Shown: positions 38,851-47,357 of the stretch, one piece after another
Numbering within the stretch: the first letter of the stretch is position 1
Layout of the letters: each line of letters starts with the position of its first letter
DNA from: Flavobacteriaceae bacterium PRS1
GTDB taxonomy: Bacteria; Bacteroidota; Bacteroidia; Flavobacteriales; Flavobacteriaceae
Length of the DNA stretch: 64,000 nt
Direction of reading: 5' to 3'
Assembly: GCA_003709165.1 (NCBI GenBank)
Contig: RDRZ01000001.1
Coordinates: 62,001-126,000 of the forward strand
Notes under the pieces: model-generated
The model's input: only the letters and a program-made list of their open reading frames with translations
Databases searched by the model: none
What the model was told of the DNA's origin: nothing
Program-made: the position numbers and the translations under genes

Positions 38851-38987
38851 TTCTAATTTTTAATTAAAACCTTTTATACGTTTCAGGGTTTCATTTCTCC
38901 ATGCTTTTTTTAATTTTGTGATACAATTCTCAACTTTAAAAACAAACAACTTTTATCTTTAGGCACTTTTGAATTTTAACTTAAAAA

Positions 38988-39707
38988 ATGGGAAGAGCAT
39001 TTGAATTTCGTAAAGCACGTAAAATGAAACGTTGGTCAGCAATGAGCAAGGCTTTTACACGTATTGGCAAAGACATTGTAATGGCAGTAAAAGAAGGTGG
39101 TCCAGACCCAAACAGCAATTCACGTTTACGCGCAGTTATTCAAAATGCAAAGGCGGTAAATATGCCTAAAGACAATGTAGAACGTGCCATAAAACGTGCC
39201 AGCGATAAAAGTCTTGGCGATTATAAAGAAGTCTTGTTTGAAGGTTATGCACCTCATGGTATTGCCATACTTGTTGAAACTGCAACCGATAATAACACAA
39301 GAACAGTAGCCAATGTACGTAGCTATTTTAATAAGTATAATGGCAGTCTTGGTACTTCGGGCTCAGTAGTTTTTATGTTCGACCATACCTGCAATTTTAG
39401 GATTCCGAGTGAAGGTTTAGATGCTGAAGAAATAGAACTGGAATTCATAGATTTTGGAGCAGAAGAAGTTTTTGCAGATGATGATGGTATTTTAATTTAC
39501 GCCCCCTTTGAAAGTTTTGGAGCTATCCAAGCTGAACTTGAAAAACGTGAGATAGAAATCTTGTCTTCTGGTTTTGAACGCATTCCGCAAGTTACCAAAC
39601 AACTATCTGCCGAAGATGCAACTGATGTAGAAAAACTTCTGGATAAAATTGAAGAAGATGATGATGTTCAAAACGTATATCATACGATGGAAGAAGTTAC
39701 AGATTAA
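38988..39707 (+). CDS. yebC: YebC/PmpR family protein
   Basis: A 239-residue member of the YebC/TACO1 family. The conserved N-terminus MGRAFEFRKARKMKRWSAMSKAFTRI differs from the enteric AGHSKWANI form but is the usual Bacteroidota variant. GGPDPNSNSRLR, NMPKDNVERAIKRA, FEGYAPHGIAI and DNNTRTVANVR follow. Older work describes DNA-binding regulators (PmpR). Newer work on relatives points to a translation role at difficult peptide motifs. An upstream TATCTTTA (38954-38961) is a near -7 box. Confidence 0.93.
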   Translation: MGRAFEFRKARKMKRWSAMSKAFTRIGKDIVMAVKEGGPDPNSNSRLRAVIQNAKAVNMPKDNVERAIKRASDKSLGDYKEVLFEGYAPHGIAILVETATDNNTRTVANVRSYFNKYNGSLGTSGSVVFMFDHTCNFRIPSEGLDAEEIELEFIDFGAEEVFADDDGILIYAPFESFGAIQAELEKREIEILSSGFERIPQVTKQLSAEDATDVEKLLDKIEEDDDVQNVYHTMEEVTD

Positions 39708-39730
39708 TTACAACCAACATCCAATCAAAA

Positions 39731-40792
39731 TTACTTTACACGTTTAAAACGAAACATTTTCAGCATCCAAATAGGCAAAGGATGATGGCCTCTTTTTCTG
39801 AAATCAATATACCATCCTAACTTTTTTACTAACGGAATTTTATGAGTTTCCACAAACTCGATCAAAGTGCCTTCTGGTGCTTGAATATATGCAAAATCTC
39901 CTGCTGCGTCACCCATATCAAAGGTATCCATAGCACGAGCACTATCTACAGTAAATGGACATCCCAAGGCTTTTACTTTTTCTCTAAAGCTATCCATACC
40001 ATTAATATCAAAACATAAGTGAATAAAACCTGGATCACCCCAAATTCTGCCTTTATAAATATCTTTAGGCACTCTATTTAGTACTTGTACCAATTCAATT
40101 ACAGACTCACCAAATAATGTGCTAAAAGCACCACACTTAACATCTGAATGTTTTAAAAGTACTCTCCTAAACTCTTTATCGCCACCAGGAATGCCAGCAA
40201 AATCATCAAAAGTACCAGTTTTGTCGTAAACTACTTCGTCGTATTGTAGAATTTCTTGATAAATTTTCAGGCTTTCTTCCATATTCTTCACGCCAATTAC
40301 GGTACCTAGCACTCCACCATTTACCGACTTTTCTTTCATAAAAACGTTATCATTGTAGTTTACCTCCCAGATGTTTCCGTAGATATCTTTCAAATAAAAA
40401 TGTTCATTATTTGAAGGGTCTTTTTGAATTGTACTTAATAAATTTAAACCCGATTCTTTATACTTTAAATAAGTAGCTTCAACATTATCGCTTTTAATTT
40501 TTCCAATATTAATTCCTAAATCACCTAGTTGAATTTCAAAATTAATAGTTTCAGGTTTTTTACCTGTATGTTGCCAAATTTCGAAACCTCCACCACCTCT
40601 CATGTTAAGTGCCAAAACTGCATATCTCGATCTTGGTTTACCATCTGTATGTGCCAGCATGAGTTCGGCTACAGCTTCTTCCTCGAACATTAAAATATCC
40701 ATAGAAAAATGCTTTCGATACCATTTCCAGGCTTCTTCTACATTTTCTACACCAATTCCTAATTGTTGAATTCCGTTAATTCTTGCTGACAT
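39731..40792 (-). CDS. VOC (glyoxalase/bleomycin-resistance fold) family protein with two VOC units
   Basis: A 353-residue protein with two vicinal-oxygen-chelate halves. The first, about residues 5-150 (IQQLGIGVENVEEAWKWYRKHF...HFYLKDIYGNIWEVN), is followed by a second at about 160-320 (VIGVKNMEESLKIYQEIL...FIHLCFDINGMDSFREKV...YIQAPEGTLIEFVET). It ends in a basic tail (FRKRGHHPLPIWMLKMFRFKRVK). Metal-ligand-like His/Glu residues (GFIHLCFD, LIEFVE) remain in the second half. The reaction cannot be told. It follows the short-chain dehydrogenase after 19 bases, so the two probably act in one pathway. Confidence 0.82.
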   Translation of the reverse strand: MSARINGIQQLGIGVENVEEAWKWYRKHFSMDILMFEEEAVAELMLAHTDGKPRSRYAVLALNMRGGGGFEIWQHTGKKPETINFEIQLGDLGINIGKIKSDNVEATYLKYKESGLNLLSTIQKDPSNNEHFYLKDIYGNIWEVNYNDNVFMKEKSVNGGVLGTVIGVKNMEESLKIYQEILQYDEVVYDKTGTFDDFAGIPGGDKEFRRVLLKHSDVKCGAFSTLFGESVIELVQVLNRVPKDIYKGRIWGDPGFIHLCFDINGMDSFREKVKALGCPFTVDSARAMDTFDMGDAAGDFAYIQAPEGTLIEFVETHKIPLVKKLGWYIDFRKRGHHPLPIWMLKMFRFKRVK

Positions 40793-40811
40793 TATTATTT
40801 TTATTTCAAAT

Positions 40812-41606
40812 TTAAAAAGGTTTTACTCTCGAAGCCAAGTAATAGTACAAACTTGGCAAAAACCTCCGAATATAAACCATTACTAGCTCCTTTCCTCCTA
40901 CTAAAATTTCTTTTTTCTCACGTTGTAATTTTTTGCAAATAACTTTTGCGGTCGCATCAACCGATTTTCCATAATCTTGACCTTCATCCATTTTTGAATG
41001 ATTATTTCCTTCTTTATCAATTGCATTAACAGAAATATTGGTCTTAATACGTCCTGGAATAATTATCGAAACACGAATATTATTTTTTATGTTTTCTGCT
41101 CTTAAGCTTTCAAAAAAACCATGTAATGCATGTTTTGAAGCAGAATATGACGAACGATATGGAAAACCAAATTTACCTACAATACTACTTGTTACAGCTA
41201 TTTGCCCTCCGCCATTTTTAATCATACTCGGTAAAACAGCTTTAGTTAGCGCAATGGTTCCAAAAAAATTAACTTCAAATATCTTTCTATCTACAAATAA
41301 CGGTGTTTCACTTACAAACGATCGTTGACTAATACCTCCAAAGTGAAATAAACAATCAACTTTTGTTTCAGCATCCAACACGGATTTAGCAGCTTGTTCT
41401 ATCGATTTTTCGTCGCTTAAATCGAAAAGTACTACTTTTACAGAACTCCCATTTTCCTGACAAATTGTGGCAACTTTATTTAAAGCTTCTTCTTTTCTGC
41501 CAGAAAGAATTAAATGTGTGCTATTGACCGATAATTCTATAGCTACAGCTTTTCCGATTCCTGAAGAAGCTCCTGTAATCCAAATCGTTTTTCCTATAAA
41601 ATCCAT
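40812..41606 (-). CDS. Short-chain dehydrogenase/reductase
   Basis: A classical SDR of 264 residues from the ATG at 41606 (MDFIGKTIWITGASSGIG). An upstream start at 41693 would add 29 residues unlike the family. Seen are the cofactor motif TGASSGIGK, a NAG-like FHFGGIS and catalytic Ser in VTSSIVGKFG. YSASKHALHG supplies Tyr and Lys. The C-terminus holds FLPSLYYYLASRVK, as in DltE/dehydrogenase 7-like SDRs. It forms an operon with the downstream VOC gene. The substrate is unknown. Confidence 0.9.
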   Translation of the reverse strand: MDFIGKTIWITGASSGIGKAVAIELSVNSTHLILSGRKEEALNKVATICQENGSSVKVVLFDLSDEKSIEQAAKSVLDAETKVDCLFHFGGISQRSFVSETPLFVDRKIFEVNFFGTIALTKAVLPSMIKNGGGQIAVTSSIVGKFGFPYRSSYSASKHALHGFFESLRAENIKNNIRVSIIIPGRIKTNISVNAIDKEGNNHSKMDEGQDYGKSVDATAKVICKKLQREKKEILVGGKELVMVYIRRFLPSLYYYLASRVKPF

Positions 41607-41744
41607 TTTATTATATTCAGAAAGTGACGAAGATAGCAGATAATTTATATTTAAAAAATATATCCTGTTTGTAATTGAGCATAATCTTAACAATTTTAGT
41701 AAATTATAGACTTATAATTTATAAAACAATCAAAAACATAAAAA

Positions 41745-43340
41745 ATGATAATCTCTACTACTGACAAAGTTCCCAACAAAGACATTACAGAAATATTAGG
41801 TATCGCAAAAGGAAATAGCGTAAGAGCGCGACATATTGGGAGAGACTTTTTTGCCGGACTAAAAAATATTATTGGTGGTGAAATTGAAAAATTAGTTTTG
41901 ACAGGATCAGCCATAAATGGAGCTTCTGCATGGCAGAGAAGATGGAGACCGTATGCAGTTCATGGTTCCTTTATAAGCCAGAATGATATAAACACTGAAA
42001 TTACTGTTTATGAAGTAACAGTATTATCTCATGAATTAGATTCATATCAAGTTATGACTACAGAATTTGGCTACATTGGTTCGCCAAATCAGAGAAACTC
42101 ACAAGGACTAAAGGGATTAAACTTTTCATTATGGTCTTATGGCGCTAATGACCCTCAACCACCTCATAATGAATTAAGTCACTTAATAGCTGTTGGGGGT
42201 GCTGGTAATGGATTCGGAAGATATGGCCACGAAGGAACTGGAGTGAAACCAAGAGGTTTTGATCCATTTGATAGTTCTCCCGTTTATACATTTACTGTTG
42301 CTTTAAGAAAGCAGCCTGGGACTATATACAATACCTATTGGTGTTATTATTTTGATCCAGTTGATTCTAACTGGAAACTCTATGGTTCTGGAAAAAAGTT
42401 CAACAGTAGTGGAAATTTAAATTACCTTAATACAACAGGTGGATTTCTTGAAATAGTAGGAGCTCCTAACGTAGCAAGAACAGGTCACAGAACGAGAGCC
42501 ATTGAATATAAGGGTTGGAGAATGCAAAATGATGGGTATTGGAATGTAATAGATGAGGTAAATCCTGTCTATAATTCAGAAACGAGTCTGAGTTACAAAG
42601 AATGGACACAAAATAGTGCTGGAGATAAATTCATATTTAAAGCTGGTGGGTTTTTGGATTCTGGACCTGATCCCGGAATAATTCAATTAAATAATCCATC
42701 CGCTCTACCTTTTTACTTACAAGGTAATTATGGTAATCAACTGTACAAAATGCCTGCAGATTTCAATACCTTGGTTCCTTCTATGATTTCATCTGATGAA
42801 GTTGAATTAAAATTCAATATTCAAAATCTTGGAACCAATCCTGAAATCAAGATTTTCTATGGAACAGAATATGGTTTAACAGAGGGTATTCATACTAATT
42901 ATGTGATTGACGAAGTGTGGCAAGAAGAACAAAATGTTCCATTAAGCTTAATTAGTAATGGTGTCCTGTCTGTTTCATTAACAAATCTAACACCAGATAC
43001 AGAATACTTTTATAGGTTGAGGATAAAAAATGATGAAGGCATAACTTGGTCATTTGATACAGAATCATTTGATACAGAATCATTTCTTTCCAATGTGGAT
43101 ATTTTACAAACTGAAAATCAATTAGTCATTTACCCGAACCCCACAAGTTCTCAACTTAATATTAAATATGGTCAATTAGATGATACAGAAGTTAAATTTT
43201 ATAACTCAAATGGTCAATTCATCTCATCACGGATAATAGAAAATAATAGAATAAATATTCACGGTCTAGCGAATGGCATCTATTTCCTAAAGCTAGAATT
43301 TCCTGAAGGATTTAAAATAGTGAAGGTTGTTAAACAATAA
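41745..43340 (+). CDS. Chimeric gene: N-terminal half of a YbjQ-type protein fused to a DUF3472-like T9SS cargo protein
   Basis: Residues 1-48 (MIISTTDKVPNKDITEILG, IAKGNSVRARHIGRDFFAGL, then KNIIGGEIE) are the first half of a YbjQ/UPF0145 heavy-metal-binding-type protein, normally about 105 aa and cytoplasmic. After GGEIE the family match stops, and an unrelated sequence continues in frame. A DUF3472-like region (about 90-290; GYIGSPNQR, GNGFGRYGHEGTGVKPRGFDPF, YYFDPVDSNWKLYGSGKK), a fibronectin-like stretch (about 360-440) and a T9SS type A sorting domain (LVIYPNPTSSQLNIKY... to KIVKVVKQ) follow. There is no signal peptide, so the sorting domain should be useless as encoded. A 15-base tandem duplication (FDTESFDTES) lies near 43050-43080. 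The fusion looks like an insertion or deletion join near 41889. Confidence 0.82.
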   Translation: MIISTTDKVPNKDITEILGIAKGNSVRARHIGRDFFAGLKNIIGGEIEKLVLTGSAINGASAWQRRWRPYAVHGSFISQNDINTEITVYEVTVLSHELDSYQVMTTEFGYIGSPNQRNSQGLKGLNFSLWSYGANDPQPPHNELSHLIAVGGAGNGFGRYGHEGTGVKPRGFDPFDSSPVYTFTVALRKQPGTIYNTYWCYYFDPVDSNWKLYGSGKKFNSSGNLNYLNTTGGFLEIVGAPNVARTGHRTRAIEYKGWRMQNDGYWNVIDEVNPVYNSETSLSYKEWTQNSAGDKFIFKAGGFLDSGPDPGIIQLNNPSALPFYLQGNYGNQLYKMPADFNTLVPSMISSDEVELKFNIQNLGTNPEIKIFYGTEYGLTEGIHTNYVIDEVWQEEQNVPLSLISNGVLSVSLTNLTPDTEYFYRLRIKNDEGITWSFDTESFDTESFLSNVDILQTENQLVIYPNPTSSQLNIKYGQLDDTEVKFYNSNGQFISSRIIENNRINIHGLANGIYFLKLEFPEGFKIVKVVKQ

Positions 43341-43356
43341 ACTTTTGCTAACAAAA

Positions 43357-43385
43357 AATAAACGCCATTAAAACGAGCGTTTATT
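43357..43385 (+). terminator. Terminator after the chimeric gene (part of the 64-base 3' element, copy 2)
   Basis: Perfect 9-base arms AATAAACGC / GCGTTTATT around a loop containing CATTAAAACG. The surrounding 43339-43402 matches 34262-34324 in layout and loop word. Confidence 0.6.
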
Positions 43386-43387
43386 CA

Positions 43388-43498
43388 GACCGTTGTGAGT
43401 AATTGCACAAGTGACGTGTTACTACGCCGCAAAAACCAGCACTCGCATGAATAGATGGTTTTCACGGCTCCCATAACACTCAATCACTCACAACGGTC
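43388..43498. repeat. Long imperfect palindrome, attC-like in outline
   Basis: GACCGTTGTGAGTAATTG (43388-43405) and CAATCACTCACAACGGTC (43481-43498) pair over 18 bases with one mismatch. Inside, a second imperfect stem (GTGTTAC...GCCGCAAAAACCA against TGGTTTTCACGGC...ATAACAC) extends the fold toward a 17-base central loop. Single-strand folding sites with mismatches and AAC/GTT ends recall integron attC sites, but the core boxes are not canonical. It could also be a MITE-like element. It lies between the chimeric gene and a truncated integrase. Confidence 0.55.
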
Positions 43499-43516
43499 AG
43501 GGAATAACTGCGCATC

Positions 43517-44098
43517 TCAGACAATGGTTTTATTTTTCAACCTTTTTGGATTAACTTGTGAAACGTTCGCACAACAATGTATATAAAAAATAAGCGAGAT
43601 AGCAGTAATATCAAGGCTTGCAGCCCGTTTGAACTTTCTTGTAAGTTGAAAGTTTTGTGCTTCGAAATCAAAGGCTTCACTCAAAGTCATGCCTAGCTCC
43701 TCCCCAATAGCTCTTATATTGCCATTTATCTGATGTTCTAGAATTTGTGGTGATGATACTTCTTTAGAATTTAGCTTATGATACAATTCAGAATTGTCAG
43801 CGTATGGATTATACCCTTGTTTAAGTAATTTGAGAAGTGTTTTTCTATAAACCACCAAAACCTCCAATCTTTCTTCTTTGGTTTTATACTTATTCGCATT
43901 ACCATAGAATGGAGTTAGTCTCTTTAATTTCCCATTATCGGGTTCTCGGAAAGAAAAATAAACATACCAGCGTTTTTTTAAATCGCCGTTCGCAGAATAG
44001 ATTTTGGGGTTGGAAAAACTTCTTTTTAGGGACAAATCGTATGCACTTTCGTATTCATTCTTGCATTCAAATGTAAGTAATTCTTTTAAGTTAAACAT
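43517..44098 (-). pseudogene. Truncated tyrosine recombinase (integrase) N-terminal fragment
   Basis: The 193 residues correspond to the N-terminal arm-binding and core-binding parts of a Bacteroidota phage-type integrase (SFSNPKIYSANGDLKKRWYV, RLTPFYGNANKYKTKEER, LLKQGYNPYADNSELYHKL). The catalytic domain with its Arg-His-Arg-Tyr residues is missing. The sequence leaves the family near KFKRAASLDI and ends in a short unrelated tail. The start codon follows directly on the terminator T-run of tRNA-fMet, so integration next to that tRNA is likely. A remnant of a lost integrative element fits best. Confidence 0.78.
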
Positions 44099-44128
44099 AA
44101 AAAACGGTTTAGAGAAAACTAAACCGTT
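44099..44128 (-). terminator. Terminator of tRNA-fMet
   Basis: AACGGTTTAG / CTAAACCGTT arms (44103-44112, 44119-44128) with a 6-base loop are followed on the minus strand by six T. It lies 24 bases past the tRNA and touches the integrase-fragment start codon. Confidence 0.75.
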
Positions 44129-44151
44129 GTTTTTAAAGGACTTAAACTTAG

Positions 44152-44224
<73 letters not shown>

Positions 44225-44277
44225 ATATAGGATTGCAAATATACAACGCTTTTAATTTATTGCAAGTATAATGTCTA

Positions 44278-44312
44278 AAAAAATGTCACTTCAAATATGA
44301 AATGACATTTTA
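44278..44312 (-). terminator. Terminator after the LRR gene
   Basis: AAAATGTCACTTCA and TGAAATGACATTTT pair with one mismatch around a short loop. On the minus strand a run of seven T follows. It lies 37 bases past the leftward LRR frame. Confidence 0.75.
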
Positions 44313-44348
44313 CCAATATAAAAATAATTACTATGATTAATTTTTTAT

Positions 44349-45251
44349 CTAATCTGTATCAACCAATACCGAATTGCTTGTTTCGTTTAAATTAATATAT
44401 TCAAATTGTAACATTGTAGGAATGCTTTTAGCCAATGCAGCAAAATCACCTTTTAAGTCGTTATTGTTAAGCATTAACACTTTTAATTTTGTAAGATTTG
44501 AAAGCTCCGTTGGAATCGTTCCGTAGAACAAATTGTCGGATAAAATCAACTCTTCTAAATTTACTAAATCTCCTAGAATAGAAGGCACAACACCAAACAG
44601 GCTATTATCGAAAAGACTTAATTTTTCTAATAAAACCAGGTTCTTAAAAGTTGAAGGGATTTTACCTGACAAACGGTTGCTACTCAAAGATATTTCTTTA
44701 AGTTTAGTGAGCGAACCTATTTCAACAGGTATTTAGCCATGAAAATCGTTGTTAAACATTTCTAGTTTTTCTAAATTAATTAAACCACTAATTGTACATG
44801 GAATATTTCCTTCTAACCGATTCATGAACAACTCTAACTTTACAAGTTTATTTAAGTTTCCTATACTATTAGGGAGATTTCCTTCAAGGCTATTAAAAGC
44901 AATATTCAATTCTTGTAACTCAACCAAATTTCCAATAGAACTTGGTATGAATCCAGTAATTTTATTTCTGAATAGATTAAGGGTTCTCAAGTTTACAAGA
45001 TCTCCTATTTCGATAGGTAAAGTTCCTACCAGATTATTAAAACTCAAATCCAGTGCAACAACCTTATCTTGCTCTACAGTAACACCATTCCAAGTAGAAA
45101 CTGGTGTATTTGTATTCCAAGACACAGTCCAGTTTTCGCCATTTGTTGCGTTACATATTGCTAATAAAGCATTCTTCTCCTTTGTTGAAATGTTACAAAA
45201 TGCCAAAGTGGTAATTAAACAGAATAATAGTGTCAATTTTATGGTTTTCAT
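44349..45251 (-). pseudogene. Secreted leucine-rich-repeat protein interrupted by a stop codon
   Basis: From ATG 45251 (MKTIKLTLLFCLITTLAFC, signal peptide) the gene encodes plant-type leucine-rich repeats of about 24 residues (NNLVGTLPIEIGDLVNLRTL, NKITGFIPSSIGNL and so on). A TAA at 44733-44735 interrupts FHG*IPVEIGSLTKLKEISL. The frame then continues without change through four more repeats to 44349. The lost residue is most simply Lys, Glu or Gln. An LRR N-terminal cap (LLAICNATNGENWTVSWNTN) is present. No T9SS sorting domain follows. Without readthrough only about 172 residues are made. Earlier ATG at 45293 is less likely. Confidence 0.85.
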
Positions 45252-45353
45252 AGTAGTATATTTTAATTGGGTTATTAATCTTATGACGAACATTCAAATA
45301 ATTCGACAAACTACCAAGTTTTTTCGACGAACGGTAAATAAGTGAGAAGCATA

Positions 45354-47267
45354 CTACATTTTAATTTCTTCAATTTCTAACTGAATATCTTCCCAAATTT
45401 TCATTAATAAATTAAGATTTTCCTTCTTTTTTTGATATTCATCAAAGAATAACGGGTTAGAAACAATAGCATCATAATTTATTTCTAATTCAACATCAAT
45501 ATCTTTTATTTCTATCTCTAATTGATGAATTTGGGCTTCTACTTTACTTAATTTATTATTAATAGATTTAAGTTTTTTTTGATCATGATAGGATCGTTTG
45601 TTATTCCCTTTTGTGACCTCTTTTTCTATTACATCCCGTTTTTCCACATCTCTTAAGTTTTGAATATTTCGCTGCTCTAAATAAAAATCGATATCACCTA
45701 AATACTCTTTAATACGCTGGTCTTTAAATTCGTAAACTTTATTGGTTAATCCCTTAAGAAAATCTCTATCGTGCGAAACCACAATTAATGTACCTTCAAA
45801 CTTTTTTAAAGCTTGTTTCAACACATTTTTTGATGTAATATCGAGATGGTTGGTTGGTTCGTCCATCACTAAAAAATTTAAAGGCTGTAATAATAATTTA
45901 GCTAGTGCTAAACGGTTACGTTCGCCTCCCGAAAGTACTCTCACATATTTTTCCACATCATCGCCACGAAATAAAAATGCTCCTAGAATATCTCGCACTT
46001 TACTTCTATTGGTTTTATTTGCAGCATCAATCATGGTATCCAAAACTGTTTTACTGCCATCTAAAAAATCAACTTGATTTTGAGCAAAATATCCAATCTG
46101 TACATTATGTCCCAATTTTAGGTTTCCGTCAAAAGGAATTTCGTTGACAATTATTTTTGCCAACGTAGTTTTGCCTTGACCATTTTGTCCGACAAATGCA
46201 ATTTTACTCTTTCGCTCTACAAGTAGATTTACATTTTTCAAAACCTGTAATTCTCCATAATTTTTTACGATGTTTTCTGATTCTAATACCACTTTCCCAG
46301 GTGTAATAGAAATAGGAAAATGCAATGACATAATCTTATTATCTTCTTCATCTACTTCAATGCGTTCAAGTTTATCCAATTTTTTTATAAGAGATTGTGC
46401 CATGGTAGCTTTAGTAGCTTTGGCTCTGAATTTTTCTATAAGCTTCTCGGTATGTTGTATTTGCTTTTGCTGATTTTTTTGCGAGGCTAATTGCTGTGCT
46501 CTGATTTCTGAACGTAATATTAAGTATTCCGAATACGGTTTAGGATAATCATAAATTCTGCCTAAAGATATTTCTATAGTACGATTTGTTACATTATCCA
46601 AAACCATTTTATCATGCGACACAATTACAATGGCTCCAGTATAGTTTTTCAAAAACCCTTCCAACCAAATAATAGATTCAATATCGAGATGATTGGTTGG
46701 CTCATCTAATAACAGCACATCGTTATTTTGTAGTAACAATTTTGCCAATTCAATACGCATACGCCAACCACCAGAAAAAGTATCTGTAAGTTTATTAAAA
46801 TCTTCACGTTTAAAACCTAAACCCTGAAGGATCTTTTCGGTTTCGCCTTGATAGTTATAACCTCCTATTATTTCGTACTGATGCTGAATTTCATTTACAT
46901 CTATCATTAATTGATGATAGGCTTCGCTTTCATAATCAGTTCGTTCTACAAGTAGCTTGTTTATATTTTCAATTTTGGCTTCTAGTATTTTTATTTCTGT
47001 GAATGCTTGATACGATTCTTCCAATACTGTTCTTCCGTAAACAAAATCTATATCTTGCTTTAAAAAGCCAATTGAAACTTCTTTTTCAGTGGCAATTTGC
47101 CCGGAATCATATTCCATTTCTCCAGACAAAATTTTTAACAATGTTGACTTTCCTGCTCCATTTTTTCCAACCAAACCAACACGATCGCCATTTCCTAACC
47201 GAAAGGTAATATCCTCGAATAAATAATCGCCTTGAAATGAGATAGATACCTTGTGTATATTAAGCAT
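45354..47267 (-). CDS. ABC-F family ATP-binding protein
   Basis: A 637-residue soluble protein with two ABC domains and no membrane part. Walker A GKNGAGKSTLLK (about 36-47) and signature FSGGWRMR lie in the first, GQNGQGKTTLAK (about 365) and LSGGERNR in the second. LLLDEPTNHLDIESI and LVMDEPTNHLDITSK are the Walker B regions. A Lys-rich linker and a C-terminal coiled coil (SYHDQKKLKSINNKLSKVEAQ) resemble the Uup/YheS/EttA class, which acts on the ribosome. The precise subfamily is not clear. It is preceded by a -7 box at 47323. Confidence 0.93.
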   Translation of the reverse strand: MLNIHKVSISFQGDYLFEDITFRLGNGDRVGLVGKNGAGKSTLLKILSGEMEYDSGQIATEKEVSIGFLKQDIDFVYGRTVLEESYQAFTEIKILEAKIENINKLLVERTDYESEAYHQLMIDVNEIQHQYEIIGGYNYQGETEKILQGLGFKREDFNKLTDTFSGGWRMRIELAKLLLQNNDVLLLDEPTNHLDIESIIWLEGFLKNYTGAIVIVSHDKMVLDNVTNRTIEISLGRIYDYPKPYSEYLILRSEIRAQQLASQKNQQKQIQHTEKLIEKFRAKATKATMAQSLIKKLDKLERIEVDEEDNKIMSLHFPISITPGKVVLESENIVKNYGELQVLKNVNLLVERKSKIAFVGQNGQGKTTLAKIIVNEIPFDGNLKLGHNVQIGYFAQNQVDFLDGSKTVLDTMIDAANKTNRSKVRDILGAFLFRGDDVEKYVRVLSGGERNRLALAKLLLQPLNFLVMDEPTNHLDITSKNVLKQALKKFEGTLIVVSHDRDFLKGLTNKVYEFKDQRIKEYLGDIDFYLEQRNIQNLRDVEKRDVIEKEVTKGNNKRSYHDQKKLKSINNKLSKVEAQIHQLEIEIKDIDVELEINYDAIVSNPLFFDEYQKKKENLNLLMKIWEDIQLEIEEIKM

Positions 47268-47322
47268 TTTTGTTACAATAGTTAAACCGATTAAAAAGAT
47301 TGATTTTGCAATTACTAAAACG

Positions 47323-47330
47323 CAAAAATA
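47323..47330 (-). promoter_or_regulatory. -7 box upstream of the ABC-F gene
   Basis: The minus strand reads TATTTTTG, which fits TAnnTTTG, 56 bases before the ATG at 47267. No TTG at the right distance. Confidence 0.35.
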
Positions 47331-47357
47331 GTATAATTGTTCTTGTAAAAAAATAAT

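Noticed and set aside
47003-47209. Short plus-strand frames inside the ABC-F gene
   Set aside because: Antisense shadows without homology or start context.
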